Assembly: GCA_016490735.1 (NCBI GenBank)
Contig: JAEMWC010000196.1
Location: 462,501-526,500 of the forward strand
Reading direction: 5' to 3'
Length of the DNA: 64,000 nt
Source: Pachyseris speciosa
Taxonomy: Eukaryota > Cnidaria > Anthozoa > Scleractinia > Pachyseridae
Shown: in pieces, positions 1 to 11,939 of the stretch
Layout of the letters: each line of letters opens with the position of its first letter
Position numbering within the stretch: the stretch's first letter is position 1
Position numbers and translations under genes: made by a program
The notes under the pieces: generated by a model
Database searches by the model: none
What the model was told of the DNA's origin: nothing
What the model saw: the letters and a program-made list of their open reading frames with translations, nothing else

Positions 1-3000
1 TAAAAATGTTAAGGGGTTATGCAACGTGGCTTAAAGTGCTTGACGTCTTCACTTTCTTACCTGTAAGTATGAATTTGCTTTGAAGGTAGGTTGGGTTTGT
101 TAGGAGTCGGGTTAAAGCTATGGTTAAGCCTAGGGTTAGTTTTATGGTAGTGTTGAAGGTGAACATTTCGAGGAATTCTAGGAGCCAATGTATGCGTTGA
201 ATGAAGCATCTATTCCATTCTTTCCTCATGGGATAGGAGAACAAGTAAGTCGTTTAGTATGGTTTGAGTATTGCATTTGAACGGTGTTAGCAGTTCATGT
301 AATAGATGTTATTTGGTTTGGCGCATGCAAGTAACATAGTGTTTACTGAGGGGAGTTGGACACAGACAAAGCCATAATTGTACCTACTAACCTTAAAATG
401 GCAAATATATCATTGCATTACCAAGTGAGTAAGACTTGGTAGAACGTGTTAGGACGTAATTTAAGATATGAAGGCTTTTGCTCACCTGTAAATGTTTTTG
501 ACGTAAGAAGGAGACCACGTTTGCACATGACACGCATTTCTTTGTTCAATTCTTTTGAGATTTTTGCAGATTGGAGGAAGCAACCGCTTTGCCATTTTCT
601 TCAGCTTCCTTTTTCGCTTTTGGTCACATTTCTTAAAATCCTGTGCTTTCTAGAAATTCGTTGAGTATTGAAACTTTAATTAAACATTAATACCGTTTTA
701 CTTAAAAAAAAGATGCCATTTAGGGAATAGGCCAATTAAGGATTCCCATGTCAAGCACGTCAACTGCCATTTAAGAAAAAGGCTTACCAGACATGTTTCA
801 TTTGCTAAGATCGTTAAACAGTAATCATTTTTGGCAGTCTTGGAAATGGAAGAAATATGAGATTAGTCTTGTTTAATGACATTAAGGAAAACATTTACAC
901 TTTTTGCATAGAGCACGACAAAATAAAGTCTTTGTGACATCAAATAATATGAATTACTGTTCACTTGAACCTGGAAAATACTTTCAAGTGAAAATGATAT
1001 GAAATTGATATCAGCAGTAAATTTATTGGATCAAGAAAAAAAATGAGAAGTATTTTTAGCTCAAGAGAGGGTGTTTTAGAACTGAATTGAACTTTCAATG
1101 TCAAACCATGTAATCTGATCCGCTATATTTTGCACAGCATTTCTGTTCCTTTTTAACGTTCAAGGATAGCATTTGTTTTCTTTTTAGACGGTCTGTAGCT
1201 TAAAAATACACATATGGTACTCATTTCCTTGCATTCTGTAAACATGTTTTATCAGAGCCACAAATGTGTATGTAAGACAGCTAGAAAGAAGACATTCATC
1301 TCGCACTGCATCATGGGACATTCGATGACAACATGAAGCGTTAGTGCCGTCCCGCCATTTTGAAAAACATTTTACAAGTCCAAAAGCAGATCTTAATTCC
1401 CAAACTACCAACTCAGAAATCCATGGCAAATGAGCCGCAACTAATGTTGGTATGGTTTGATGACAAGACCTGCTCATAGACTCACCGCCTGGATCGATCT
1501 GCCTTCGAATGCTGATTATCACCTCGAGTGCCTAAGGACGTTTAGTCAGCACTCAAACGCGCAGAGCACGTTTCATTTCTTCGAAACATGCCAGTGACTT
1601 ACGAGTATTCAGACTTCATGATGTCCTTCAACTACCAGGCAAATAGCAAGATACCTAAAAATCCTCATTTATAAGGTAAAGGATTGGAGCTCGTTCGATC
1701 ATGTGGGAGTTACTGTTGTGTTGTTGATGCTACGTAGCCACAAACTTGAACGTCATAATACTTATTGCGACGAAATTGCTTGCCAGGTTTTCCTTTCACT
1801 GGACTAAGGCCGATTATATACAAAGAAAAAGATATGCACTACAAGCTGTTTCCATTGAAGGTTTAGTTAATATTCACTTATTATTTTTCAACGGGAACCT
1901 CAAAAAAATGCTACGCAACTGGGAAACTAGAGAGCCTGACATGTGTTTATATTTTTCGTAAGACACTCACAATAAGCTATGGCCCTGCAGCCCCTTACAT
2001 GAAATACTAAATAAAAGAAATAATTGGTCTGAAATCAACGTCTGTAACGTGCATTGTGTTCCTGTCTGTCGTAGCTTCACATAATACAATAGCGTTTGGG
2101 CAGTAAATATGCCACCAAACACCTATTCCATTGCCTTATTTTGTCTACGCTTGATTACTTAACACTGATTATTACAGACTGTTTTGAACCATTATATTCG
2201 CATTTGAAAGCATATCTGAAACAACCATGAATCACTGCTTGAAAAAATGAGGTTTGAAATTTGGATTAGAGTTATTTTCTCGTTGGGAAGTTCTCAAAAA
2301 GAAAAGGCGATTTAAAACAAATGCCGGCATTGGACACGACAATGTGAAACTAAAATTTACGCCAGTGACACTCGTGTGGAACAGATCAAAGTTTTCTGAA
2401 AGCCCTATAATCAAACCCAGACTTAAATTATCATAAGTTACATGCATATAAAATCGGATAAAATAAAATTCAACCTACAAATTTCTGGATGGGAAAATAC
2501 TAATTTGTTGTGTTCTATGACAAGGTATAAAATTAATAGAAAGAAACAGGAACAAAGACTCAGATGAAGCGTAAACTAGACGAGAAAAAAGAGGGCTCTT
2601 CATCTTATTTACAAAACAGATAACGTTCCTTTGCGCGTTCAGTCGCTATTGTAACTTCACTCTCTTAGCCCAAGGCAACTTCCACTATCATTTGTCCTGC
2701 TCTGTGTTCAGTCTATATCCGAAGGCGCTGGGTATGATACTTCCAATCAAACTAAAAAGTTTATCTTCCTTGTCTATCACCCTAAACGTATTTATTTCCC
2801 CAAAGCTTTGTTCTTAGGTAAGGGATGAAGCCGTTTGTTATGCCAAACGTGATGAAAAAGTTACCTTATTAAGATACTAATAAGTGCGGTAAAATAAAAA
2901 TAGGCTTCAAATATGATTATTGGTCGTCTATAAACAAGAAAATTTTCGTTTTGTAAACAATGACTTCCTACGTTAAACTGAATTGACTAATTACAATTAT

Positions 3001-3055
3001 ACGTTGGTCGTAGAAGTCAGCGACCCGCAAAACTTGGAATCTTTAAGCCGCTATT
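1..3055. other. Intergenic flank upstream of copy A, no supported gene
   Basis: I see no convincing exon here. Short open frames occur on both strands but lack splice context, composition bias or recognisable motifs. The stretch from about 1860 to 2950 is a diverged duplicate of about 29280-31045, so it belongs to the repeated flanking module of the A/D subgroup rather than being unique sequence. The first 1.7 kb has no counterpart that I recognised in the window. Confidence 0.6.
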
Positions 3056-3073
3056 TTGACTGGAGGTTTTAAA

Positions 3074-3360
3074 ATGGGCTGTTTTCTGCTTACTTACTTT
3101 ATCGCAGCGTTCATCGTTCTGACCACGAAAGGCGAAAATTCCTCCGAATATTGCAACAAACCATTAGACAAGACGATGGTTTGCAACCTGATGTGTAATC
3201 TCCTTCAGGATTCGGGCGCAAACGACGCCATTAAAATGCTACAAACTAAACTGGAAAGTCTCATTGCGGTGCTGAACAAGACTTTAGCTACACAGCCACC
3301 AGGTGAAACTGTTTTACTCTTAGAGTTCTTAGCTTTGTATTTTGTTATTATTATTATTAT

Positions 3361-3426
<66 letters not shown>

Positions 3427-3435
3427 CAGCAGCAT

Positions 3436-3495
<60 letters not shown>

Positions 3496-3504
3496 CAGCA
3501 GCAT

Positions 3505-3540
<36 letters not shown>

Positions 3541-3554
3541 CAGCAGCATTAGTA

Positions 3555-3595
<41 letters not shown>

Positions 3596-3888
3596 TATAC
3601 CACACAAGTGAATAGTGCTTTTCGCGCACTCTGATTGGTTAACTCGAAGGTGATTAGCAAGTACTATTCACCTCCGAGCAGCCGGCGCGCGAGATTTTAC
3701 AATTTCCTACCGCTTGTCGGTATATTGTCACACATAGAGTAATGTTTTGGTCCGCTAATTCAGCTTGTGTGGTATATACTAAAACAATTATTCACCTCAG
3801 TGTCGGTGAAAGTGGTGAATATTTACCTCGCCGCTTCGCGGCTCGGTAAATATCCACCACTATTCACCTCTCCTTCGGTGAATAACTG

Positions 3889-3937
<49 letters not shown>

Positions 3938-6900
3938 GTTGCTTTTTTGAATTCTAAAGAACTGTCTGATGGCGTAATCGCAGCTCGAAAGAGAAAGTAC
4001 GTGCGCGAAAAGTAACGCGCGTGTTCACACGGTAAATTTATTACAACGGATCGTGAAATCTTAAACCACTGTGAAGCCTTTTATCGCAGCCTCTACACTT
4101 CCAAAATCGTCTCCCCTAACGAAGAATGTGATACGTTTTTTTTGCGATACCCCAGCGAAAAAGAGACTAAACGAGACGGATCAAAACAGCTGTGAAGGCC
4201 CTCTGTCAAAGAATGAATGCCTGAATGCACTTAAAGATATGGACTGCAATAAGACACCGGGCTCCGATGGACTGCTTGCCGAATTCTATAAAGTTTTTTG
4301 GAACGACATCGCCGACTATTTTCTTAAGTCAATCAATTATGCCTATCACACAGGACACCTGTTGGTTACTCAAAGGCGAGGGATCATCAAACTTATTCCA
4401 AAAAATGACACCGAACCCTATTTTGTTAAAAACTGGTGCCCAATATCTCTTTTGAACTGTGATTATAAAATAGCTACCAAAGTTATCGCAAACCGCCTCA
4501 AACTAGTTCTCCCGAAAGTTATAGATAGTGACCAAACTGGTTTCTTAAAAGGAACATTCATAGGAGAGAATATTTGACTGATTGATAGTGTCATTAACTT
4601 TACTACTGCTAAAAACGTTCCTGGGCTCCTACTTTTCCTTGATTTTAAAAAAGCCTTCGATACCGTTGAATGGTCTTTTCGTGTTGAAAAGTCTGATCAT
4701 CTCTAAACTTACTTACATATTGTCACCTTTACCAACAAACCATTGCGCCATCAAGGAAATTAACAGTCTGCTGTTTAACTTTCTATGGAATGGCAAAGGA
4801 GACTAAATTAAGCGCGATGTAATGAACAGTGAGTACGAACATGGCGGACTAAAGATGATTGATGTTAGGCTCTTCACCAAGGCACTAAAAGCAAGCTGGG
4901 TAAAGAAGTACCTTGATTCAGAAAACCTTGCTAAATGGAAATTATTTGTGGATTCGTAACTTCAGATTTTCGGTGGTGATATGTTCTTTAAAGCTAATCT
5001 GCATAAAAAAGATTTAGAGCTATTTTTTAGGCTATCCGACCCTTTCTTGCGAGAGATAATGCAGGTATGGTCGGAAATCAGCTAATCTCTGTGTGGTTTT
5101 TGCCAATGCGAAGTTGAGACATTGATTCACCTTTTCTTGGAGCTGCACCATCATATCCCGTTTTTGGCAGAGTTTTAAGGAATAGTTGCTGAAATTTGAA
5201 ACTCCGCAATGCTCACCCGAATTAACGCCATCCTTGGTAATAGGTTTGAAGCCTCACCTATTTAATCATAAACATCATCCGTTTTTATTTTTGATAGCAA
5301 GAATGTACATCTGGACTTGCAAAACACGCTTCTCTCTTCCAAGGATAGAAGACTTCCCCCTTTTCCTCTCACATTATAACCTCTAAACGAACTCTTTGTT
5401 TTATTGCTTGGTGCGGGCTGGAGCCGTGGGCGTGGTATTTCAAGATCGTATGCTTGAGTGGATGTGTGTGTGTGCGTACGAGTGTGTCAAGTGTGCGTGT
5501 GTAAGTTTCTAAGTATATCCAAGTATACATGTTATTTAATAATAATAATAAATAATAAATCACATTTATATTGCGCATTTTCTATGCAATATTCAAATGC
5601 GCATTACAACACTAACCGGGGGACTTTGCCAGACTGCTTATAACGCAGTTTACAATTAATGAAGATGAGTTATGAGTGCCCCCGTAATGTAAATATCAAA
5701 TTAAGACAGACACTAGGGGTGGTCACTGCCAGAGTTTTGTTGCGTCCCTAGTGGTTCTTTTACGTCCCACAGAATCAGAGAATTATGAAGAGTTGTGAGA
5801 CGGGGCCTACGGTTTATCGTCCTTATCCGAGAAGACTAGAAAGTCTAACCGTTTGTAGATGTCATTACAAAGGCAGCACTTTCTCCTCAATTATTTAAAG
5901 ACCCTGAGTGTTGGTCCGGCCGGGGTTCGAACCCACGACCTCCCGCACGCTAGTCCGGTGCTCTACCACTGAGCTAACCGGTCGGTTATTTTTGTAAATT
6001 GATGTATGTAATAATTAAAAACAATTCTCTCAAAAAAAAATAGTTTCATTCATGTGTTTCGAATAGCGCTTAGAGATAAGTAAAGCGGCACTGCAAGATG
6101 TCTGTTTCGTTTCATACTTCTTATTCAGTTAAGAATTAACCTGATATTTATCTTTGTACAGCCGTTCCCGTCTCATCGTGCAAGGAACATTATGAAAAAC
6201 ACAAGTAAGTTCTTACCTCGACGAAGATAAACTTCAGTGATTTGCCATTCATGAATCTCTCGGACGAAGATTTAAAATTTTTGCACTGCAACGGTGAAGG
6301 AACACCGAAGTTTCTAAGATTAGGGTATCTCAACTGTTTCAATTTTTGTTAATTTTATACTTCCACAGACATACCAGCAGCCAAGTGTATCCGCTGATGT
6401 TTGGTTCACAGAAGATTCCTGTTTACTGTCACATGGGAAACTTTGGTTGCGGAGATGGAGGCTGGACGCTGGCCATGAAGATTGACGGTACAAAGGTAAA
6501 TAGCTCAAGAATAAAAATAAAGATCAATCTTGACAGAGTTTATTCTCAAAGTCTTAAGCTGACATACTTGTTTTTATTTTTTGTATTTCAGAAAACCTTC
6601 CATTACGATTCTGCTTTCTGGAGCAACAGAAATGCCTATAACCTGGCAGGAGGCAAGACTGGCTTTGACACACAACAGACCAAGTTACCCACCTACTGGA
6701 ACACACCCTTCTCCAAGATCTGCCTCGGTATGAAGATCGGTAAGCAGATCAAGTTCCTCGTCATCAACAAGCAGGCCAAGTCTCTGTACACACTGATTGC
6801 TGACGGCAAATACCGCGCCACCTCACTGGGTCGTAAGACGTGGAAGACGCTGATTGGTTCTCAGGCGTCCCTACAGACTGGATGCAACAAAGAAGGGTTC

Positions 6901-7113
6901 AATGCTGCTGGGAGTGCTAACGTCTACGCCAAAGCAAGAATCGGGATCGTTGGAAACAACGAGAGAGATTGTACAACTACTAATTCTAAAATCGGCTTTG
7001 GTGCTGGAGGATACAGTGACTCCAACACGTGCGGAAATCATGCTATAAAAGGCCATGCGTCAGACAATGGAGCCAAGGACATCAAGGCCATGGGATACAT
7101 CTTGGTTCAGTAG
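3074..7113 (+). CDS. USOMP5-like secreted protein, copy A, intact, four exons
   Basis: Spliced coding exons are 3074-3302, 6162-6204, 6369-6495 and 6592-7113. Phases match at every GT/AG junction and give about 306 residues. Residues 1-22 form a hydrophobic signal peptide (start [16 protein letters not shown]). A Cys-containing stretch ([17 protein letters not shown]) and a likely amphipathic helix ([12 protein letters not shown]) follow. Exons 3-4 encode the fibrinogen-related-like domain: [53 protein letters not shown] and the terminal AMGYILVQ. The family is known from coral skeletal matrix lists, and its molecular role is not established. An in-frame Met lies six codons upstream (3056), but the Met at 3074 opens the signal peptide directly as in the other copies. 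Intron 1 is about 2.9 kb and holds several repeats. The first third of exon 1 and the upstream DNA differ from copies B-H, while exon 4 is nearly the same. The AATAAA at about 7455 is a distant candidate poly(A) signal. Confidence 0.85.
3341..3596. repeat. (ATT)n/(AGT)n trinucleotide microsatellite
   Basis: A short ATT run is followed by about 230 bases of AGT repeats, interrupted four times by AGCAGCAGCATT. The interruptions are regularly spaced, so the array has a higher-order unit of about 60-65 bases. It lies in intron 1 of copy A. It creates long artificial open frames of poly-Ser, poly-Val and poly-Leu/Thr on both strands that are not genes. Confidence 0.95.
3592..3893. mobile_element. 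Foldback element (MITE-like), copy 1
   Basis: Two adjacent inverted-repeat pairs are visible. TATATACCACACAAG pairs with CTTGTGTGGTATATA about 190 bases downstream, and ACAATTATTCACC pairs with the GGTGAATAA near the right end. A nearly identical element occurs at 24834-25140, so this is a dispersed non-autonomous element rather than part of the gene. The element sits directly between two microsatellites in intron 1 of copy A. No coding capacity is seen. Confidence 0.8.
3889..3936. repeat. (TTA)n microsatellite
   Basis: About 16 uninterrupted TTA units follow the foldback element immediately. Together with the AGT array on the other side, this suggests the element inserted into, or seeded, a trinucleotide tract. 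Confidence 0.95.
4045..5390 (+). mobile_element. Decayed L1/Tx1-type non-LTR retrotransposon fragment
   Basis: The + strand encodes the start of a reverse transcriptase. Typical L1/Tx1 motifs appear in order: [66 protein letters not shown], then a TGA stop at about 4575. [17 protein letters not shown] follows after the stop. A frame change and an internal deletion at about 4675 remove the YxDD catalytic region. The trace resumes with [22 protein letters not shown] and [17 protein letters not shown], the usual C-terminal L1 region. It ends with decayed sequence around [12 protein letters not shown]. The copy is 5'-truncated, internally deleted and certainly inactive. It lies in intron 1 of copy A, in the same orientation. 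Confidence 0.85.
5700..5985 (-). repeat. tRNA-derived SINE remnant (tRNA-Ala-like head)
   Basis: On the minus strand the head has an A box (TTAGCTCAGTGGTAGAGC) and a B box (GGGTTCGAACCCC). The anticodon loop CTAGCGT would read as AGC (Ala). The acceptor stem does not pair well, so this is not a functional tRNA gene. A non-tRNA body extends to about 5700, ending in GTGTCTGTC on the minus strand. It lies in intron 1 of copy A, opposite to the gene. Confidence 0.65.
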
Positions 7114-7258
7114 AGTGGAGCTGACTGAGTATAATGTACAATGGAGGCGTTGATGATATAAAAAGGTCTTCAGATCATTTGATGATATTTGTTCAGTTCC
7201 TTGACTCGACTACCATGTACCCGATTGACAAATGGATTGGCTTTATGACAGACAAATG

Positions 7259-7322
7259 GTGTGATGGATGGATGGATGGATGGATGGATGACTGACTGAC
7301 TGATTGACTGACTGACTAACTG
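7259..7322. repeat. GATG/GACT tetranucleotide array 3' of copy A
   Basis: Runs of GATG pass into GACT units about 150 bases after the stop codon of copy A. Related TGAC-type tetranucleotide arrays follow several other copies or copy remnants in the window. Confidence 0.85.
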
Positions 7323-8137
7323 GCTGATGTAGTGACGAACTGGCTGACAAACTTTCCTACAGCTAAGAACGCTGTAAACGCTTATCTGCCTGAATGACCA
7401 ACTGATACCACCTGACTCAATGGAAAAAGAAAGGGAAAAGAGAAATTTTCAACAATAAAAGCGACTCTTTGCAAGTTTGCGAAATAAATGGTGAAACAGG
7501 AAGGCTTATCGAAAAACGTTCGCACTCTTGGTCCGGGACATTACGAAACCTTTATACCTCTGAGAACTGCAGCTTCCCTTCTAATGTCTGCCATGTTTCA
7601 GTCCCAGACCCTTTTACCCACGAATTTGCTTTAGTTTTAGACAGAGCTAGATTTTCAGTCAACAGTGTTCAGTGTAGACAAATCCTGCAGATCCACTGAC
7701 ATTAATGCAACGGTCCATCAAAACAACTAGTTCATCTCTTCAAGACAGCTGACACCTCTTATCTCACAGGAAAACATGTGACGTCCCTTCTTTTATCGCA
7801 ATACGTGGTAAGTTAACTGTCACTTCAGTCTGTCTTACCGGTGCAAGAAATCACAGCTAATAAGATATGAACTTTGTGTTAAGCAAACGTTGAAATGTTA
7901 ACAAGTGTGATCTTCCTGTGCAACGTGTCCAAATATGCCAAGTTAAAACGGATTCGTGATAGTTCTCTGATCAACATAATCGTTTCCTTTCGTTTCGTTT
8001 TAGTCAGATTAATAAGACATTTCCAATAACCGTTGATCACAGCTAACTTACTAGTGAAGCTACAAGGACGCACGGACGCACGTGCGAACTTGAAAAACCG
8101 TGAAAACAGAAACAATCATTTTAGAAACGTGTATTTC

Positions 8138-8380
8138 TAAGGGGCCGACCATTTAACTCTTGAGGAGGTGGTGGGGGGGGGGGGGGGTGATTTCTGGTCA
8201 GCAAGATTTTTTTTCTAGCAACCTAGTGGGCAGGATATTTTTTTTCCCTTCGTGTTGTAATTTTTTTTGTGTTACATTTGTGCTGCATGCAATTTCTTTC
8301 TTCCGACAAGTGCTTCCAGGACATTTTTTTTCAAAATCACTCACCCCCACCCTCAAGAATTAAATGGTCGGCCCCTAAAC
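8138..8380. mobile_element. PIF/Harbinger-like MITE
   Basis: Terminal inverted repeats GGGGCCGACCATTTAA at 8141 and TTAAATGGTCGGCCCC ending at 8375 are flanked by TAA on both sides. A TAA target duplication with GGGGCC-type ends is characteristic of PIF/Harbinger elements. The interior holds a G-run of about 14 bases at 8170 and T-rich sequence, with no coding capacity. Confidence 0.75.
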
Positions 8381-8957
8381 ACTACAAATAAATCAGTTCT
8401 GAATATTGAAAGGTCATAGTATGAATAGCTCTGCCAATGAATATGAGCCTCATCTATTGAATAGTTTTCGTGCAACGCGGGTTTAAAAACTCAAAATTTT
8501 GCAAAGATGTATGAGCTCATTAGTGCTTTTGCCACCCAGAAATTTTGCAGTTTTTGCAAGACAATATCTCCTTGAATACTACACTTAAAGAGCTAAAACT
8601 TTCAGAATGTATTAAATTTCACTAGCTCTTTAGCTGCCTGGAGTCAAATCACATCTAACATGTTTCCTTCTGTAAGCAAAGTCGTATGCAAATGAGCAAA
8701 AATGTAGACAATGACGTAAGCATGAATCCCCCTATAAAACAGGTCATATTTCTTATAAAGGAACCTGACAACTTTTGTCTTACAGGAATAAAATGTGAAG
8801 TATCTTTTCTCACCCATCACTATATCTCTGTGCATTGCCAATTAACTCTCAGCTAAGTCTGTCTTACAGGGACCTAAAATGTAAGCTGACAGCATGCATG
8901 CAGGATACGCGCTTTGTTTGGTTTGTTTTGTTTGGTTTGAGCAAACGGATAATAGTT

Positions 8958-9000
<43 letters not shown>

Positions 9001-9041
9001 GGAGTGAAACACGAAAATTTGGTTTATCAACGGAGTTGAAT

Positions 9042-9707
9042 GACAGAATTCCACTCACCCTCACATTTCACCCGCATAATAACCCAGTTAAAGCCATCAT
9101 TCTTAACAACTTTAAGATACTGCAAAATGATCCAGAAACTGCTAGAATCTTTTCGGAACCACCGCTGATTTCATTCAAACGCGACAAAAATGTAGGTAAC
9201 TTTCTAGTTAAAAGCGCATTCAAAATGACTGAACAACCTGGCACTTTTAAATGCGCGCGCTCGCGATGCAAAACTTGTCCTTTCATTCAAAACACTGATA
9301 AAATATCGGGCCCTAAGCGATCTGTTAAGATCACTGATCGTTTCACGTGTACCTCCGCAAACGCTATCTATTGCATAACCTGCACATTATGCAAAAAGTT
9401 ATACATCGGCGAAACAGGAAGACGACTAGGTGACCGATTCCGAGAACATCTTCGTGATGTCGAGAAAGATGACAAAGACGCATCCAAACCTGTCGCTCGG
9501 CATTTTAATCTCCCTAACCATTCCAAACAACACATGTCGATCTCCGGCCTTTCCCTACATCAAGGTACCACGGAAAGCCGTAAAAATCTCGAGCAAAAAC
9601 TGATTTTTCAAATTGGCACTCTTCATCCCCACGGTATCAACGAGCGCTTTTCATTCAATTACATTATTCCTGTTTTTCACGTTACCATGTTACCACCAAT
9701 AGCGTAG
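9042..9707 (+). pseudogene. PLE polyprotein C-terminus with GIY-YIG endonuclease
   Basis: The open frame continues without a stop from the element's 5' edge to 9707 (about 221 residues of element-like protein). It starts DRIPLTLTFHPHNN, the linker seen after the reverse transcriptase in PLEs. It then has the Cys motif CKTCPF, CITCTLCKKLYIGETG and RLGDRFREHL, which is the GIY-YIG core in its PLE form (YIG, then Arg and Glu/His residues). The reverse transcriptase itself is missing, so the copy cannot be autonomous. A Met-start frame beginning at 8835 merely runs in from host flank. The endonuclease domain has no stop, so the insertion is probably not old. Confidence 0.85.
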
Positions 9708-9750
9708 CTCCATTTTCTGTATATAAACCATACACAACCCACAATTCCTC

Positions 9751-9800
9751 GATTCGCTCCGACGAAGGGCTAACGCTCGAAACGTCAGCTAATCGAATCC
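9751..9800 (+). ncRNA. Hammerhead-like motif in the PLE 3' region (degenerate)
   Basis: GATTCG and CGAATC can form an outer stem I, and GCT/AGC an inner one. Between them lie CCGACGA where the core would be CUGAUGA, a GGGC/GCTC stem II, and GAAACGTC. The last gives the GAAA box, a minimal stem III and a C17 cleavage position. Two core positions differ from consensus (U4 to C, U7 to C), so self-cleavage is doubtful. PLEs are known to carry hammerhead motifs in their terminal repeats, and the position fits. Confidence 0.45.
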
Positions 9801-9831
<31 letters not shown>

Positions 9832-9864
9832 CGTTGATAAACCAAATTTTCGGATAATAGTTAG

Positions 9865-11723
9865 CACAGGTGACCTTCCATGTGCACAAGTCCAACGCAT
9901 TAAAATATGCTAAGTTAAAATAGTTTTTAGTGACTTCTAAAATTGCCACAAGTCAGTATTCTTTTTAAGATAATTATTTTGTTTCATTTACTTAGAATTC
10001 TAAAACATTAATAACAAACGGTGATCCTTTAAAGGAACGGATTATTAAAAGAAGGAAAGTGATGCGACGTTACCCAGGAAATTTAACGTGAAATTTCAAA
10101 CTACACAACACATAACAATGGTATTGCAATCGAATGAAATTTTTGCAGGTTTCTGAAACTGATCATTCTGTAACAGTGCTATGGTATGAGCAAAAAGGCC
10201 ATTTCGCTAGATGAATTAGTGATATTTAGTCAAAAATGGCCTTAAATTACAACGAAATTAACACACGAGAACCTACACCAACGTGAACACCTCGTGGGAG
10301 GGAATGAACCACTGTAAAAAGCGAGTACACTCATGAAAACCTTCGTGAATTAAAATGGAGACAACCACAAAACTACTGTGGGAAACGAACGACATAAAGG
10401 GAGGACAGATAAGAAATTTTTGAATCGTAAATCCACCATTACAATCCAGGTATGTAAGATTTGCATTAACGAAATAGTTATGTCTGTAAAGCATAAATAC
10501 GAATTCTCAGACAACACTATACTTCACAAATCCGGGGAAGACGCGAGAAATTCATAAGACCTTTGATCGATCTTTACTTCAGAATACCTCAATGTCGGTG
10601 GTTCGACGTTGGGTCGGTATCGCGATTGTCGGAACAAGAAACTTCACTTCACCATCCCCGTTTTGGCCAAGTTGTACAGGCGGCAAAACGCTTCGGGTAA
10701 ACACAGTAATCGTCAACAACAACAACAACAAGCTTTATTTGCATGACCTTAATCGTGTTGAACACTTAAGTCTGACATTTTTTTGGAATCGATCAGCCCA
10801 CAAAAATAACAGGACATTGAAAAAAAAACGGAAATAATTTTCGGAGGAGACTAAAGTCAATTGAGAAAACAGGTAAATAATGCACATGAACTTCCGTCTA
10901 CACATGTACATTATCGCCGTTACTCGAGGAAAAAAAACAGTGAAGGACCGCTGCCCTACGAACGGCGAGTAAATTCGCATAAAACCCAGGGGAAACAAGG
11001 AGAAGAAGAAAGAAGAGGAAAAGATCCTACGAAATTTCACCAAGGTAAATTATCTGTTCTACTCAACGTATGTACGATTTGCATCAGCCTCCATTACATG
11101 TTTGTGTAAACAGTAACTGTTACAGTGTTGTTGTGTAGTGGTTAGCGTGTGATCCTTCAGATCAAAACTTCGTAGAATCGCTCGGTGGTTAATGGTTGGT
11201 TTTCTAGAAGCTTGGCTATGCTTTTTCTATTTCGCTTTGTGTATAAAATTACAAACCAAAAAAAACATGTAGAGAGGAGCACTTATATTCATGCTTCATT
11301 CCAAAGAAATTAGCCGGTTAAACTCTGTCCTTATGAACCACTTCGGTAAAACGAGAGGCTTTTGGTATGTTGTGACTCATTAGGATATCGACAAACTTTC
11401 CGAAGAATCTGGGGAAGTTAAAACCAAAACAAAAAAAATCTCACAAATGAATAAGTAGGCTTCAGAAAAGAGGAATTCTTTCAGTTTACTTTCTCTTCCT
11501 AACATGCCACTGCCCTTCTCGGTTTCTAGTTTGTTTTCTTGTGGGACACTTTTTATCCGCTACAAATCCTAGCATTGGATTTTTCATCAACCTCGTCATT
11601 TTTATTTCTAACGCTTAGATCTTTCCTCCTTTGAATTTTGACCTAAGTCTCCGATATCTTCGAGGATCCATTTGAAGATATTTGTGATATAAGACTTGAG
11701 TAAAAAAAAAGCACTCTTCCATC
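9865..11723. other. Duplicated upstream module of copy B
   Basis: No gene is supported. The stretch is collinear with the upstream DNA of other copies (about 19430-20745, 46930-48740, 61980-63830). It contains shared landmarks such as GTGACCTTCCTGTGCAACGT near the left edge and the TGTGGGACACTTTTTATCCG region near 11540. A CAA microsatellite lies at 10718. Open frames in it are not conserved in reading frame between module copies. Confidence 0.65.
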
Positions 11724-11939
11724 AGGGAGGGAATGAGGCGAGTGAAATTAAACGTAACTTTGGAAAAAATTGATTGGTCAGGGGCTCTATGCAAGAAAAT
11801 ATACCAGCATTGTAAACACAGCCTTCTTGTTTGCATTGAACTTGACTATGTACAAGACTATCAAATAATCACAACACACAGTCATCACAGAGTAGAGTCT
11901 TTCTTGAGCGCCTAACAACGTTAAATTGGAGTTTTCAAA
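11724..11939 (+). promoter_or_regulatory. Conserved proximal promoter block of copy B
   Basis: This block of about 216 bp begins GGGAGGGAATGAGG and ends at the start codon. It carries TTGATTGGTCAGG (an inverted CCAAT box) and AAAATATACC (TATA-like) about 140 bases before the ATG. The same order and spacing recurs before copies C, E, F, G, H and the incoming copy. Its position and conservation support a core promoter plus 5' UTR. The transcription start is not determined. Confidence 0.6.

Larger units (their letters stand above)
8946..9864 (+). mobile_element. 5'-truncated Penelope-like element (PLE)
   Basis: The element is bounded by a 14-bp direct duplication, CGGATAATAGTTAG, at 8946-8959 and 9851-9864. 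Paralogous flanks elsewhere (for example 61970) show the uninterrupted sequence. A 27-base stretch at 9012-9039 reappears inverted at 9825-9852, which fits the inverted partial copies that PLE insertions often leave at their 5' end. The interior encodes the region after the reverse transcriptase plus the GIY-YIG endonuclease, and a hammerhead-like motif follows at 9751. Confidence 0.85.

Noticed and set aside
3205..3660. Long frames of poly-Ser, poly-Leu/Thr, poly-Val and poly-Tyr on both strands
   Set aside because: They are translations of the AGT/ATT microsatellite and differ only by frame.
4582..4806. Separate small gene after the L1-like frame
   Set aside because: It is the internally deleted, frame-shifted continuation of the same retrotransposon ORF.
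5905..5985. tRNA-Ala gene on the minus strand
   Set aside because: A and B boxes are present but acceptor and anticodon stems do not pair, and a SINE body continues beyond it.
10592..11109. Coding exons in the upstream module of copy B
   Set aside because: Frames are not conserved when compared with the equivalent stretches at 36155, 47569 and 62503.
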